Shown: one piece after another, positions 1-9,643 of the stretch
How positions within the stretch are numbered: position 1 is the stretch's first letter
How the letters are laid out: each line of letters begins with the position of its first letter
Source of the DNA: Pseudidiomarina mangrovi
Lineage (GTDB): Bacteria; Pseudomonadota; Gammaproteobacteria; Enterobacterales; Alteromonadaceae
Direction of reading: 5' to 3'
NCBI RefSeq assembly: GCF_003999375.1
Contig: NZ_RJLC01000017.1
Location: forward strand, 1-64,000
Length of the DNA: 64,000 nucleotides
The notes under the pieces: model-generated
Seen by the model: the letters and a program-made list of their open reading frames with translations, nothing else
The model's database searches: none
Told to the model about the DNA's origin: nothing
Program-made: the position numbers and the translations under genes

Positions 1-816
1 AGCAACAACCAGCTCTATTACGTGCATAACGACCATTTAGGCCGCCCCGAAGTACTGACTGATAACCAAGGTGCAGTGGTGTGGCGGGGGCAGCTAGAAG
101 CCTTTGACCGCTCGGTGCTTATGAGCACAATCGGCGACTTCAACATCGGCTTTCCGGGGCAATACTGGGACGAAGAAAAGCACAGCTGGTACAACTACTA
201 CCGCGATTACGATGCCACCACCGGCCGCTACTTGCAAAGTGATCCAATCGGCTTAGCGGGTGGGATGAATACCTATGGGTATGTGGGTGGGAATCCACTG
301 ATTTTCATTGATCCCGTTGGGTTGTGTGCGTGCGGGCTTCCAAATTCGCAAGACTTTATGCAAAACTATCCTAATTATGGGGATTATTTGTCAGAACACG
401 TTTGGGAAAAAATCGGTGGCTCACTTAACGACAAGTATGGGAAAACACCTACACGAGAGGCTCAAAATAGTTGTGCTGCGAGAGTTAGCCACGGTTTAAA
501 TGGAAGTGGTGCTACCATTCCAAATAGTCCCAAACATCAAACCAACAAAAACTGGAATGGTAATAATCAGCGATATATTTTAGATGCAACCATGATGAAT
601 AAATATCTTCGCGACACTTATGGTCCGCCGTCTCAAACGCTAACGAGTCATCAACAATTCCTCGACCTTAAGTTCAGTCTACCTAGAGGCCAAGCTGCTA
701 TAGTGTCGGCCCAACGTCACATTGGGGTTGTTACTTCTTCATATGATGATGGGATAGTCCCGACGTATTTAGGAGATGTTTGGCTACTTCCGGGAGCAGC
801 TTGCACATGCAATTGA
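1..816 (+). CDS. Rhs-family polymorphic toxin, 3' end, with Tae4-like amidase C-terminal domain (5' partial)
   Basis: The reading frame is open from base 1, so the gene begins before the window. The first ~100 visible codons are the end of an Rhs core: YYVHNDHLG, then [16 protein letters not shown], and two DPxGL motifs separated by exactly 18 residues (about bases 241-255 and 310-324). This spacing matches the aspartyl self-cleavage motif known from Rhs effectors. After the second DPxGL the sequence turns AT-rich and carries a ~160-residue toxin domain. It resembles the T6SS amidase effector Tae4 (a D,L-endopeptidase that cuts peptidoglycan in the periplasm): the probable catalytic Cys lies in [15 protein letters not shown] (Cys codon 472-474) and the His in QRHIGVV (His codon 718-720). 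The stop overlaps the next gene by 10 bases, the usual toxin-immunity layout. Rhs assignment is very secure; Tae4 is a strong motif-based inference. Delivery by T6SS is inferred because the N-terminus is not visible. Confidence 0.87.
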   Translation, partial: SNNQLYYVHNDHLGRPEVLTDNQGAVVWRGQLEAFDRSVLMSTIGDFNIGFPGQYWDEEKHSWYNYYRDYDATTGRYLQSDPIGLAGGMNTYGYVGGNPLIFIDPVGLCACGLPNSQDFMQNYPNYGDYLSEHVWEKIGGSLNDKYGKTPTREAQNSCAARVSHGLNGSGATIPNSPKHQTNKNWNGNNQRYILDATMMNKYLRDTYGPPSQTLTSHQQFLDLKFSLPRGQAAIVSAQRHIGVVTSSYDDGIVPTYLGDVWLLPGAACTCN

Positions 817-1517
817 AAATTATTTTTTTTTGTGTCCTTTGTGCTTTGAGCCTGATAACTGGGGTCAAAGCGAAACCTGCGGATCAAGCGGGTTTGGAAT
901 GGTTTGAAAACGGAAACAGCGGTATAACGATCAACGTAAAGCTAACTTCTGGTACCGAAGTCAAAGGTATTCATTATGTACTACTTATTCCTGCCAGCAA
1001 TAGTTGGATATTGAGAGTACAAGAACGCTCGGTAAATTATTCAGGTATTGAAATCCACACTGACCAGGGCCAACGGCAAAGTATGTCGCGTATAGATTTT
1101 GAAGAACTAATAAACGTGCTGTTGGTTTTCATTGCGGAAAACTATCAATCAAACAGCCTAGAGTCTATCCATCTTGGGTTGGGCATTGTAGAAGAACTTT
1201 GGCAAGATACTGCCTCCTCAATGAGGCAGGGCGATATCCCGAAGAGTTATTTTTTGATACCTAAGGAAAAAGATACCAATTTGATAAACCATAGAATGGT
1301 GACATATTTAGGTAATCATCCCACGATTAAAAAGTTGTGTGATTCTGCGATAGTCTTAAACAAAACTTGTGGTCAAAGTTTTGTGAAAATGAACCCCATT
1401 TTTTTTGAGTATGATTATATCGGTAAGCAATGGCAGGATGTTGAAATGCTCCCAAATTTAGGTATCCCGGTCGACAGACACTGGTTCGCAGTCAATTTTC
1501 GGGAAAATCATCTATAG
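807..1517 (+). CDS. Secreted putative immunity protein to the Rhs-Tae4-like toxin
   Basis: Encodes 236 residues. The ATG at 807 was chosen over an upstream in-frame start at 780 because it begins directly with a clear signal peptide ([22 protein letters not shown], cleavage expected after VKA). The start overlaps the toxin stop by 10 bases, which implies translational coupling. Export fits the expected need: an amidase acting on peptidoglycan must be neutralised in the periplasm. I do not recognise the family. It is about twice the usual length of Tai4, the known Tae4 immunity protein, and contains two Cys in the C-terminal third (KLCDSA and KTCGQS) that could form a disulfide. Base composition is AT-rich like the toxin tip, consistent with joint transfer. 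The immunity role is inferred from position and export only. Confidence 0.7.
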   Translation: MQLKIIFFCVLCALSLITGVKAKPADQAGLEWFENGNSGITINVKLTSGTEVKGIHYVLLIPASNSWILRVQERSVNYSGIEIHTDQGQRQSMSRIDFEELINVLLVFIAENYQSNSLESIHLGLGIVEELWQDTASSMRQGDIPKSYFLIPKEKDTNLINHRMVTYLGNHPTIKKLCDSAIVLNKTCGQSFVKMNPIFFEYDYIGKQWQDVEMLPNLGIPVDRHWFAVNFRENHL

Positions 1518-1567
1518 TTATTTATTCTAATAAAGACATCGTAAAGTCGAGCCGCTCACATGAGTTA

Positions 1568-1598
1568 TAATGTCAGCCAGGTTCACTGACTGACACTA
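1568..1598. terminator. Possible hairpin terminator between convergent genes
   Basis: An imperfect inverted repeat (TGTCAG ... CTGACTGACA) lies between the end of the immunity gene and the end of the AbgT gene on the opposite strand. There is no strong T-tract, so this is a weak call. Confidence 0.3.
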
Positions 1599-1615
1599 TT
1601 GTAATGTATTAGCCT

Positions 1616-3184
1616 CTACGGTGCCGGATAATAGGTCGGTGAGCCAGGCCCAACCGGTAGTTCTAAACCAAATACCCAAAGCATAAAGAAGGCTGTCCAG
1701 CCAACAATAAACACCATGGTATAGGGCAGCATCATGGCAATCATGGTACCGATACCGGTATCTTTCTTATAGCGTACGGCAACCGCCAAAATTAAGCCGA
1801 AATAGCTCATCATCGGGGTAATGATATTGGTGACTGAGTCGCCAATACGGTAAGCCGCTTGAATCACTTCAGGTGAGTAGCCAATTAACATCAGCATGGG
1901 AATAAATATTGGTGCAAAGATAGCCCACTGAGCTGAGGCTGAGCCGAGTGATAAGTTCACAAAGGCACACATGAAGATAAACACAATGAACAGCAGTGGC
2001 CCGGTCAAACCAATGTTCTGTAGAAACTCAGCGCCGTTTACCGCAAAAATAGTGCCGAGGTTGGTCCAGCCGAAGAAGGCCACGAACTGCGCGGCAAAGA
2101 ACACCAGCACAATATACATGCCCATGGTGCTCATGCTGTCTGACATGGCATCAATGACATCGCGGTCGCTGCGCATGACTTTAGTGATGCGGCCATACAC
2201 GTAGCCAGGAATGGCAAAAGTAATAAAGATAAAGACAACGATGCCTTTAAGGAACGGTGAATTAGCCACTAAACCAGTGCTTGGATCACGTAAGATGCCG
2301 TCGGCCGGAACAATGGTGTAGGCGAGCAAGGCAGCCAGCACCAAAAAGGCCAATAGCGCGCCTTTTAAACCGCGTTTCTCCAGTGGGTTGAGCGCCTCTA
2401 TGGTTTGTTCTTTGAGGTTAATGGTGGCTTCTTTGGGGTTGTATTTACCGAGCTTGGGCTCGACGATTTTTTCGGTAACGAAAGTACCCATGAGTGCAAT
2501 CAAGAAGGTTGATGCCGCCATAAAGAACCAGTTGGCTTCTGCACCGACCACGTAATTTGGATCCAATAAATTAGCCGCTTGCGTGGTGATACCAGCCAAC
2601 AGCGGATCAACTGTACCGATGGCTAAGTTCGCGCTGTAACCGGCGGATACGCCAGAAAATGCTGCCGCTAAACCGGCCAGCGGGTGGCGCCCAAGAGAAT
2701 GGAAGATCATCGCCGCCAACGGTACTAAAACAACGTAGCCTAATTCAGCCGCGGTATTTGAAATGACCCCGGCAAATACCACCGCAACAGTGACTAAACG
2801 CGGCGGTGCGTTCATAACCAGGCCGCGCATCATTGCTGATAACAGGCCTGACCGCTCGGCAATGCCAACACCTAGCAGGGCAACCAGCACCGTACCTAAC
2901 GGGGTAAAACCAGTAAAGTTGGTGACTAAACCGGTGACAATACGTTGCAGGCCTTCGGCATTGAGCAAGTTAACCACTTCTATAACGCCGCCACCTGGGC
3001 GCGGGTCCTGCGCGGTTACGCCAAAATAGCTGGCAACGCCGCTGCCAATCACAATGGCAATAGCGAATAAGGCAAATAGGGTAATGGGGTGGGGCAATAA
3101 GTTACCAAGATACTCAACGGTGTCTAAGAAACGGGTAAAGCCACTGCGCTTAGCGCTCTCTGATTGTTGTGGTGTTTGCGTCAT
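1616..3184 (-). CDS. AbgT-family transporter (p-aminobenzoyl-glutamate / sulfonamide type)
   Basis: Encodes 522 residues, normal for the AbgT family. These are inner-membrane proteins known to import p-aminobenzoyl-glutamate (E. coli AbgT) or to export sulfonamides and p-aminobenzoate (MtrF, YdaH). A hydrophilic N-terminus (MTQTPQQSESAKRSGFTRFLD) is followed by the family opening TVEYLGNLLPHPITLFALFA. Many hydrophobic segments follow, including SNTAAELGYVVLVPLAA and the late NLSLGSASAQWAIFAPIFIPM, both characteristic of the family. No abgA/abgB hydrolase genes are adjacent, so a folate-catabolite import role is not supported by context. It lies just downstream of fadE, but a terminator at 3242-3264 separates them. 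Family assignment is secure; substrate and direction are not determined. Confidence 0.9.
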   Translation of the reverse strand: MTQTPQQSESAKRSGFTRFLDTVEYLGNLLPHPITLFALFAIAIVIGSGVASYFGVTAQDPRPGGGVIEVVNLLNAEGLQRIVTGLVTNFTGFTPLGTVLVALLGVGIAERSGLLSAMMRGLVMNAPPRLVTVAVVFAGVISNTAAELGYVVLVPLAAMIFHSLGRHPLAGLAAAFSGVSAGYSANLAIGTVDPLLAGITTQAANLLDPNYVVGAEANWFFMAASTFLIALMGTFVTEKIVEPKLGKYNPKEATINLKEQTIEALNPLEKRGLKGALLAFLVLAALLAYTIVPADGILRDPSTGLVANSPFLKGIVVFIFITFAIPGYVYGRITKVMRSDRDVIDAMSDSMSTMGMYIVLVFFAAQFVAFFGWTNLGTIFAVNGAEFLQNIGLTGPLLFIVFIFMCAFVNLSLGSASAQWAIFAPIFIPMLMLIGYSPEVIQAAYRIGDSVTNIITPMMSYFGLILAVAVRYKKDTGIGTMIAMMLPYTMVFIVGWTAFFMLWVFGLELPVGPGSPTYYPAP

Positions 3185-3241
3185 GCAGACTCGACTCCAA
3201 ATTCATTTTTGTTATTTGAAGGCCGATTGTACACCAAAAAA

Positions 3242-3264
3242 AAACGGCGCCACAGGCGCCGTTT
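3242..3264 (-). terminator. Rho-independent terminator of fadE
   Basis: Perfect 10-bp stem AAACGGCGCC / GGCGCCGTTT with a 3-base loop. Read on the minus strand it is followed by a long run of T. It lies just after the fadE stop. Confidence 0.85.
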
Positions 3265-3272
3265 GTCATTTA

Positions 3273-5741
3273 TTACGCGGCATCAGCGGCCGCTTTGGGC
3301 TTTTTCGGCTTATTTGCCAAGGCATAGTCACGTGCTGCTTTGCCAGCCATCAGGTCTTCATGGGCAAAATCATCCACGTTGATGGTACGCAAACGACCTT
3401 CTTCAGCACGAATCAACAAGGCGACTTCTTCGTCATTCAGCACACCCAATTCTTTGCCTTTAGCAGCCACTTTATCAAGGAAGATAAAGCTCATACGCTG
3501 ATTAGCTGCTTTGCGAACGCGGTCGAACAGTTCTTCCGCTTTAATAATATCGCGCAAGGTTGTTTCTAAGTAGCCAAATGCACCCTCTGGGCTCAAGAAC
3601 TGGCCAGCGCCTAAACGCTCACGTGAGGCATTTGGTTTCAGCAGCAGCTTCGCGACTTTGTGATCTAGCTTGTCACTTGGGCGGCTAGCGATGCGACCGA
3701 ATGGATACATCACAACTTTTAATGCTTTACCAATACCACCAAAGTTATCCAGCAAAGCTAACTGACTTTCTTGTAGTTTGTGCAAGGTGTCTTGTAAAGC
3801 CCAATGCACTAACGGCAGGTCGTCTTTTTGACGGCCTTCTTCGTCAAAGCGTTTCAGCGTTGCTGAGGCTAAGTACAGGTAGCTCAACATATCACCCAAA
3901 CGCGCAGAGATACGTTGTTTACGTTTCAGTGAACCGCCTAATACACCCATGGCAACATCTGATAACAGTGCCAAGTTAGCGCTAAAACGATTCATTTGTT
4001 TGTAGTACTTAGCGGTGCTATCGCCAAATGGCGTTGAACTAAAGTGCCAACCACCAAAGCCCAGCACCATTGAGCGTACAAAGTTGCTCATGGCAAAGCC
4101 AATATGACCAAACAAGGCTTTATCGAACCGCGCTAAGCCAGCTGCGGTATGATCGGCAGACGCCAACATTTCTTCCAATACATACGGATGGCAACGAATT
4201 GCGCCTTGGCCGTAAATCATCAGGTTACGGGTTAAGATGTTAGCGCCTTCTACGGTAATGGCTACCGGCACACCTTGATAACCGCGGCCAAGATAGTTAT
4301 TCGGGCCTAAACAGATGCCTTTACCGCCATGAATATCCATCGCGTCATCCATACGGGCACGCAATTTTTCGGTCATGTGGTATTTAGCAATAGCTGAAAT
4401 TACCGATGGTTTTTCGCCCAAATCAATGGCTTTGGTGGAGAAGCGAGTAACCGCATCCATCAAATAGGCATCACCAGCTAAACGCGCTAACGGCTCTTCA
4501 ACGCCTTCCATTTTACCAATCGGTAATTTGAACTGGCGGCGAATATAGGCATAAGCACCGGTTGCCAAAGCAATCGATTTGACGCCACCGGCGCTGTTGG
4601 ATGGCAGGGTAATAGCACGACCCACTGATAAACACTCCACCAGCATGCGCCAGCCTTTACCGGCCATTTCTTTGCCACCAATAATGTAATCAAGCGGCAC
4701 AAACACGTCTTGACCACGTAACGGACCATTCTGGAATGGCACGTTTAATGGGAAGTGACGGCGACCAATTTCAAGCCCTTTGGTATCGCGCGGAATTAAC
4801 GCTGCGGTAATACCGAGTTCAGCTTTATCACCCAACAGTTGCTCTGGGTCATATAATTTGAATGCCAAACCAATTACCGTAGCCACCGGGGCTAGGGTGA
4901 TATAGCGCTTATTAAAGTTAAGTTTAATACCAACGATTTCTTGGCCTTCCCACATGCCTTTACAAACCACCCCAGAATCTGGAATAGAACCGGCATCAGA
5001 ACCCGCTTCAGGGCTGGTCAGAGCAAAGCAAGGGATCTCATCACCCACTGCTAAGCGCGGTAAGTAATAGTCTTTTTGTGCTTTAGTGCCATAGTGTTGC
5101 AGCAACTCGCCCGGGCCTAAAGAGTTTGGTACGCCTACAGTTGAGGCCAAAATAGTGCTAACGCCAGCAAGTTTCTGTAGCACCCGTGATTGGGCATAGG
5201 CAGAGAACTCTAAGCCGCCATATTCTTTTTTGATGATCATGGCGAAGAACTTATGGTCTTTCAGATATTGCCACACATGCTCAGGCATATCGGCTAACTC
5301 ATGGGTCGCTTCCCAATCGTCGAGCATTTTGCAGACTTCTTCCACTGGGCCGTCTAAGAATGCTTGCTCTTCGGCAGTTAACTCAGATTTTTGAATGCTG
5401 TGCAGCTTTTTCCAGTTTGGCGCGCCACGGAATAGATCGCCTTCCCACCAGGTGGTACCAGCATCAATAGCGTCACGTTCGGTATCGGAGATTTCCGGCA
5501 TAATGTTGCGGTATACCGACAGAATCGATTTACTCAGTACGCCGCGACGAAACGCAGTTATATTCAGCGGCAACAGCACCACGGCCAGCACAGTCCATAA
5601 CACCGGGCCAACAATACCGAGTAAGTTACCGACCGCGAATAAGCCCACGAGTGCTAAGCTAGTGACTAGCAGCGAGCTGCGGTAATACATAAGGCCAACG
5701 AAAATTGCTATCGTGGCGATAATCCAAAGCGTGGTGAACAT
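3273..5741 (-). CDS. fadE: Acyl-CoA dehydrogenase FadE
   Basis: Encodes 822 residues, matching the long FadE-type acyl-CoA dehydrogenases that carry out the first step of fatty acid beta-oxidation (acyl-CoA to trans-2-enoyl-CoA, FAD-dependent). The N-terminus has two to three hydrophobic helices (about residues 1-70), suggesting membrane association. The central acyl-CoA dehydrogenase core contains [19 protein letters not shown] (about residue 240) and [22 protein letters not shown] (about residue 470). The C-terminal ~290 residues form the extra domain typical of FadE (DUF1974). The tail is Lys/Ala-rich. Candidate FadR-like and PsrA-like operators lie just upstream, consistent with fatty-acid-responsive repression. 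It is divergent from the DUF3108 gene. Assignment is secure. Confidence 0.95.
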   Translation of the reverse strand: MFTTLWIIATIAIFVGLMYYRSSLLVTSLALVGLFAVGNLLGIVGPVLWTVLAVVLLPLNITAFRRGVLSKSILSVYRNIMPEISDTERDAIDAGTTWWEGDLFRGAPNWKKLHSIQKSELTAEEQAFLDGPVEEVCKMLDDWEATHELADMPEHVWQYLKDHKFFAMIIKKEYGGLEFSAYAQSRVLQKLAGVSTILASTVGVPNSLGPGELLQHYGTKAQKDYYLPRLAVGDEIPCFALTSPEAGSDAGSIPDSGVVCKGMWEGQEIVGIKLNFNKRYITLAPVATVIGLAFKLYDPEQLLGDKAELGITAALIPRDTKGLEIGRRHFPLNVPFQNGPLRGQDVFVPLDYIIGGKEMAGKGWRMLVECLSVGRAITLPSNSAGGVKSIALATGAYAYIRRQFKLPIGKMEGVEEPLARLAGDAYLMDAVTRFSTKAIDLGEKPSVISAIAKYHMTEKLRARMDDAMDIHGGKGICLGPNNYLGRGYQGVPVAITVEGANILTRNLMIYGQGAIRCHPYVLEEMLASADHTAAGLARFDKALFGHIGFAMSNFVRSMVLGFGGWHFSSTPFGDSTAKYYKQMNRFSANLALLSDVAMGVLGGSLKRKQRISARLGDMLSYLYLASATLKRFDEEGRQKDDLPLVHWALQDTLHKLQESQLALLDNFGGIGKALKVVMYPFGRIASRPSDKLDHKVAKLLLKPNASRERLGAGQFLSPEGAFGYLETTLRDIIKAEELFDRVRKAANQRMSFIFLDKVAAKGKELGVLNDEEVALLIRAEEGRLRTINVDDFAHEDLMAGKAARDYALANKPKKPKAAADAA

Positions 5742-5761
5742 GCTGTTACTCCATCTCTATT

Positions 5762-5778
5762 CAGAGGTCTGACCAGTA
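5762..5778. promoter_or_regulatory. Candidate FadR-like operator upstream of fadE
   Basis: CAGAGGTCTGACCAGTA matches the FadR consensus AACTGGTCNGACCAGTT in its core GGTCnGACCAGT. It sits 21-37 bases upstream of the fadE start, where binding would block transcription. Motif match by eye; no FadR gene is visible in this window. Confidence 0.55.
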
Positions 5779-5830
5779 TTTGTTATCCATTAAAGGTAGT
5801 CGCTTTACGTCGATTTTTCAAGTGAAATTT

Positions 5831-5844
5831 GAAACAACCGTTTG
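5831..5844. promoter_or_regulatory. Candidate PsrA-like operator between fadE and the DUF3108 gene
   Basis: GAAACAACCGTTTG fits the PsrA pattern [G/C]AAAC-N(2-4)-GTTT[G/C] exactly. PsrA is a TetR-type repressor of fatty acid degradation genes released by long-chain acyl groups. The site lies 90-103 bases upstream of fadE and 81 bases upstream of the divergent gene, so it could affect either. Confidence 0.5.
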
Positions 5845-5924
5845 AAACTCTAAACCATTACGCAGAACGACGGTCTTAAGATGACAGGTAGCCCTAATTT
5901 TCATATCAAGGATAGCTATTCGCG

Positions 5925-6578
5925 ATGAAAGTATTGATGTTTTTGTTATTCACCAGCGTATTAAGCAGTGCTGTTGCTGAGACCAGTGCGCCATTACCTT
6001 ACGCCGCCCAGTACGAGGTGCAGCGCGATGGCTCTGACTATGGCGAGGCGCAACGCACGTTGCAGATAAATGCCGATGGTTTATTCGAGCTGTACACAGA
6101 AACTGAAATTTCTTGGATGTTTTTAAGCGACCGCCGCAGGTACTGGTCAACCTTTGCTTGGCAGGATGACCGTGTGGTAACGCGAAAGTTTGGCTTTAAA
6201 CGTTCAGGTACCGGCAAAAATCGACAGTATGATGCCAGTTATCCAGCACAGCCACCGGTGTTGGATGAAGCCGCATTATTAGAGCAGTTGCGGGTTGATC
6301 TGGCTGATACGAAGCGCAGCGAATTTCGTTACACCTTGGTGGATGAAAAAGGTGAAACTGACCAGCAAGTTTATCAACGCGGCGTCACTGAAACGCTACA
6401 ATTGCCTTACGGCGAGGTAAGTGCCACCAAAGTAGCGCGTATTCGCGAACACAGCGACCGTGAAACCTATTATTGGTTTGCCCCAGAACTAGACAACGTG
6501 CTGGTGAAAATGCAGCAACTTGAAGAGGGTGATGAAGTGGCAACCTTGGTGCTACGTAAACTGCACACCAGTCAATAA
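5925..6578 (+). CDS. DUF3108 family periplasmic protein
   Basis: Encodes 217 residues with a signal peptide (MKVLMFLLFTSVLSSAVAETSA; cleavage about residue 18). The mature part begins LPYAAQYEVQRDGSDYGEAQRTL and shows the beta-rich pattern of DUF3108 proteins. These are secreted proteins of unknown function, often predicted to bind lipophilic ligands. It is divergent from fadE and convergent with purN. In other gammaproteobacteria DUF3108 genes commonly lie beside purMN, which matches this layout; that comparison is from memory. No enzymatic motif is visible. Confidence 0.8.
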   Translation: MKVLMFLLFTSVLSSAVAETSAPLPYAAQYEVQRDGSDYGEAQRTLQINADGLFELYTETEISWMFLSDRRRYWSTFAWQDDRVVTRKFGFKRSGTGKNRQYDASYPAQPPVLDEAALLEQLRVDLADTKRSEFRYTLVDEKGETDQQVYQRGVTETLQLPYGEVSATKVARIREHSDRETYYWFAPELDNVLVKMQQLEEGDEVATLVLRKLHTSQ

Positions 6579-6600
6579 GCCGCCGGTTTTAGTCGGCGGC
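6579..6600. terminator. GC-rich hairpin between convergent DUF3108 and purN genes
   Basis: GCCGCCG - 8-base loop - CGGCGGC, immediately after the DUF3108 stop and overlapping the last codons of purN. There is no long T-tract, so terminator activity is uncertain. Confidence 0.45.
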
Positions 6601-7233
6601 ATAGCCTTGTGGGCCCAGCAGTTCACCGTCGAGCTCAGCGCCGGCGGCGGTTAAGCGCAAGCGGCCGCTACACAACCAATGCACCACCAATGGATAAATA
6701 CCGTGTTCTTGCACTTGCACCCGTGCTTGCAAGTCAGCAGCGGTGTCCTCAGCAAACACCGGTACTTTGGCCTGCAGAATAACCGGGCCGCCATCGAGTT
6801 CTTCGGTGACGAAATGCACACTCACGCCATGCTCACTATCGCCTGCCGCCAGGGCGCGATTGTGAGTGTCTACGCCTTTATATTTGGGTAATAGCGACGG
6901 ATGGATATTGAGCATACGACCGTGGTAATGCTGGGTAAATGCGGAAGTAAGAATGCGCATAAAGCCAGCCAATACCACCACATCGGGGTGAAAGCTATCG
7001 ACCAGCTGCAACAACGCCGCATCGTAATCTTCGCGGCTGGCAAAATCGCCATGAGCTAGCACTGCGGTGGCAATACCAGCCGCTTGCGCCTTTCCAAGCC
7101 CTGCAGCAGAAGCCTTGTTGCTTATAACCGCAACTACCTCACCGGCAATTTTTCCGGCTTGGCTGGCAGCCACAATAGTTTGCATGTTACTGCCAGAACC
7201 ACTGATTAGAATGACAATACGCTTGTGGCTCAT
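6589..7233 (-). CDS. purN: Phosphoribosylglycinamide formyltransferase (GART)
   Basis: Encodes 214 residues, normal for PurN, which transfers a formyl group from 10-formyl-tetrahydrofolate to GAR in the third step of purine synthesis. The N-terminus [17 protein letters not shown] carries the phosphate-binding loop. [12 protein letters not shown], then [12 protein letters not shown] (catalytic Asn and His) and [17 protein letters not shown] (catalytic Asp region) are all present. The start overlaps the purM stop by 4 bases (ATGA), so the two genes form an operon, purM first. Assignment is secure. Confidence 0.96.
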   Translation of the reverse strand: MSHKRIVILISGSGSNMQTIVAASQAGKIAGEVVAVISNKASAAGLGKAQAAGIATAVLAHGDFASREDYDAALLQLVDSFHPDVVVLAGFMRILTSAFTQHYHGRMLNIHPSLLPKYKGVDTHNRALAAGDSEHGVSVHFVTEELDGGPVILQAKVPVFAEDTAADLQARVQVQEHGIYPLVVHWLCSGRLRLTAAGAELDGELLGPQGYAAD

Positions 7234-8276
7234 GCGCTGATTTCGACTCGCGCATCAGTCTCGCCACGAGCTGCAACGTGGCCAATTACCCATGCTTGCT
7301 CGCCGTGCTGCTGTAAAATGCTCAATGCTTCATCAACCTGCGCACCCGGCAGGGCAATAATCAACCCTACGCCACAGTTGAAGGTACGATACATTTCACG
7401 CGTGGTGACGTTACCTTGTTGCTGCAACCAATTGAAAATAGCCGGCCACTGCCAACTATCGCCATCGATCACTGCTTTGGTGCCTTCTGGCAACACCCGT
7501 GGGATATTTTCCCAGAAGCCGCCACCGGTGATGTGCGAAATAGCATGCGCTTCGCAGCGCTCCAGCATGGCCAGCACCGATTTCACATAAATACGGGTCG
7601 GGGCCATCAGATGTTCGGCAAGCACTTTGTCACCGAGTACTTCGGTGCGCACATCAGCGCCGCTTACTTCAATAATTTTACGGATCAGTGAGTAGCCGTT
7701 TGAATGCGGGCCTGACGAGGCCAGGGCAATCAAGGCATCGCCTGGAGCGACTTTGCTGCCATCAATAATGCGTTCTTTTTCAACCACACCAACGCAGAAG
7801 CCGGCAATGTCGTAATCGCCATGTTCGTACATGCCAGGCATTTCGGCGGTTTCACCACCAATCAGTGAGCAACCGGCTTGTACACAACCCTCACCAATAC
7901 CGGTGACGACATCGGCGGCAACATCCACATCTAATTTGCCAGTGGCGTAGTAATCAAGGAAAAACAGTGGCTCAGCGCCTTGCACAATGAGGTCGTTGAC
8001 GCACATGGCAACCAGGTCGATACCGACACTGTCATGCTTGGCCAGATCAATGGCTAAGCGCAGTTTGGTACCAACGCCATCGGTGCCCGACACTAACACA
8101 GGGTGTTTGTACTTGCTCGGTAACTCGCAGAGCGCACCAAAACCACCAATATTGCCCATCACTTCAGGGCGCTTGGTGCGCTTGGTCACGCCTTTAATAC
8201 GCTCCACTAAAGCGTTACCCGCATCGATATCAACGCCGGCATCTTTGTAACTTAAAGAAGGTTTTTGCTCGCTCAC
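7230..8276 (-). CDS. purM: Phosphoribosylformylglycinamidine cyclo-ligase (AIR synthetase)
   Basis: Encodes 348 residues from a GTG start (8274-8276) with a GAGG ribosome site about 7 bases upstream. The open frame continues to 8378, but the extra N-terminus is unlike the family and would make the protein too long, so GTG is preferred. PurM closes the imidazole ring of AIR using ATP, step five of purine synthesis. Family motifs: [20 protein letters not shown] at the start, [14 protein letters not shown] (about residue 63), [20 protein letters not shown] (about residue 96), [11 protein letters not shown] and [16 protein letters not shown]. It is co-transcribed with purN. Confidence 0.96.
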   Translation of the reverse strand: MSEQKPSLSYKDAGVDIDAGNALVERIKGVTKRTKRPEVMGNIGGFGALCELPSKYKHPVLVSGTDGVGTKLRLAIDLAKHDSVGIDLVAMCVNDLIVQGAEPLFFLDYYATGKLDVDVAADVVTGIGEGCVQAGCSLIGGETAEMPGMYEHGDYDIAGFCVGVVEKERIIDGSKVAPGDALIALASSGPHSNGYSLIRKIIEVSGADVRTEVLGDKVLAEHLMAPTRIYVKSVLAMLERCEAHAISHITGGGFWENIPRVLPEGTKAVIDGDSWQWPAIFNWLQQQGNVTTREMYRTFNCGVGLIIALPGAQVDEALSILQQHGEQAWVIGHVAARGETDARVEISA

Positions 8277-8437
8277 AGTGGGTCCTCGGTTGCTGCCATA
8301 GCTGCTGCTAAAAATTGCGCGCAAGTTTACCACTTTTGTTGCCGCTTCGCGATATCTGAAACAAAAATCCACAGACAAGCGGCGAGGACAGGCCTATAAT
8401 CATCCACGTATTTATAAATAGTCCAACGAGTTATCCC

Positions 8438-9559
8438 ATGGCCATTGCGCTTCGCCCCGTCTGTCGCGACGATATTGACGCCCTTGAACAGATCGAAAAC
8501 CGCAGCTTTATTACCGACCGTATCAGCCGCCGTAGCTTTCGGCGTTTTATTGATCAAAGTATTGGCGATTTTCAGGTGCTGACCGTATCTGGGCAGGTGG
8601 TAGGCTATTATATTGTGCTCTATCGCCAAGCCACACAGCTGGCGCGCTTGTATTCGTTGGCGGTTGACCCCGATCATCGCCGCCGCGGCTATGGCTCGCA
8701 GCTATTGAGTGCTGCCGAGCAAGACGCTGATGACCGCCACTGTTTATTTATGCGGCTCGAAGTCAAAGTCGATAATCTCGGTGCGCAAACCATGTATCAC
8801 CGTGCCGGCTATTACGACATGGAGATCCGCCCCGAATATTACGAAGACGATAGCGATGCTCTGGTATTACAGAAGTTGTTGCCGCGCTTTGAGCCACATC
8901 CGGCCCATAACGGCACCCAACGGCTGGTTCCTTATCGTACGCAAACTACTGAATTTACCTGTGGCCCAGCCAGCTTGCTGATGGCCATGGCGTATTTTGA
9001 TATTCCCACCCGCGACGCGCATTTAGAAGAACTAGAAATTTGGCGTGAAGCGACCACTATTTTCATGACCTCAGGGCATGGTGGTTGTGGTCCGCATGGT
9101 CTGGCTCGTGCAGCAAACAAACGTGGCTTGCAGGTCAGCCTACATGTCAGTGAGAGTGGGCCGCTGCTGCTTGATTCGGTACGTAGTGATAGCAAGAAGC
9201 AAATCATGGCGCGTATTCAAGAGGTCGATATTGCCGCACTGACCGCCGAGGGTGTTGCTATTGTGGTGGGTGATTACAGTATGCAGAACCTGTTTGATGA
9301 TTTGGCCAACGGCAAATTGGTCGTCGGTTTAATCAGTACCTACGTATTTGACGAAAGTAAAGCGCCGCACTGGGTGTTGATTTGCGCGGCCGATGAAAAC
9401 TATGTTTATATCAATGACCCCGATCAAGATACCTTTCCCTGGCAGTCACCAGCCGACCGCCAATATCTACCGATTCCGCTTGCCACCTTTAAGCGCGCCT
9501 TTGGTTTTGGTAAGCGCAAACAGAAGGCTGCCGTAGTGCTCAGCCGGGCCGGAAATTAA
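8438..9559 (+). CDS. GNAT N-acetyltransferase fused to a C39-like cysteine peptidase domain
   Basis: Encodes 373 residues in two domains. Residues 1-145 are a GNAT acetyltransferase resembling RimI, with the acetyl-CoA loop motif DPDHRRRGYGSQLL (about residues 72-86) and a closing LGAQTMYHRAGY segment. Residues ~155-365 are a papain-fold C39-like domain: TEFTCGPASLLMAM (Cys 175), a later APHWVLICA (His 311) and INDPDQD (Asp about 326) form a plausible Cys-His-Asp triad. There is no signal peptide, so it is probably cytosolic. Such GNAT/C39 fusions are known in marine gammaproteobacteria, often near RimK-type ligases; none is present here. The substrate is unknown. It is divergent from purM, and the next gene encodes a secreted aspartic protease. 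Confidence 0.85.
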   Translation: MAIALRPVCRDDIDALEQIENRSFITDRISRRSFRRFIDQSIGDFQVLTVSGQVVGYYIVLYRQATQLARLYSLAVDPDHRRRGYGSQLLSAAEQDADDRHCLFMRLEVKVDNLGAQTMYHRAGYYDMEIRPEYYEDDSDALVLQKLLPRFEPHPAHNGTQRLVPYRTQTTEFTCGPASLLMAMAYFDIPTRDAHLEELEIWREATTIFMTSGHGGCGPHGLARAANKRGLQVSLHVSESGPLLLDSVRSDSKKQIMARIQEVDIAALTAEGVAIVVGDYSMQNLFDDLANGKLVVGLISTYVFDESKAPHWVLICAADENYVYINDPDQDTFPWQSPADRQYLPIPLATFKRAFGFGKRKQKAAVVLSRAGN

Positions 9560-9643
9560 TCGAGAATAAGTACTTTTATTCGTGATAGTGATTCGCTAAA
9601 CTCCTTTTTGTATCAACAATTTCTATACAAAAAAGGGACTTTT

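Noticed and set aside
8277-8378. N-terminal extension of PurM to base 8378
   Set aside because: The added residues do not resemble PurM, and a GTG with a good ribosome site gives the normal length.
8277-8437. PurR operator upstream of purM
   Set aside because: GCGCAAGTTTAC-like sequence lacks the central CG and symmetry of the PurR box.
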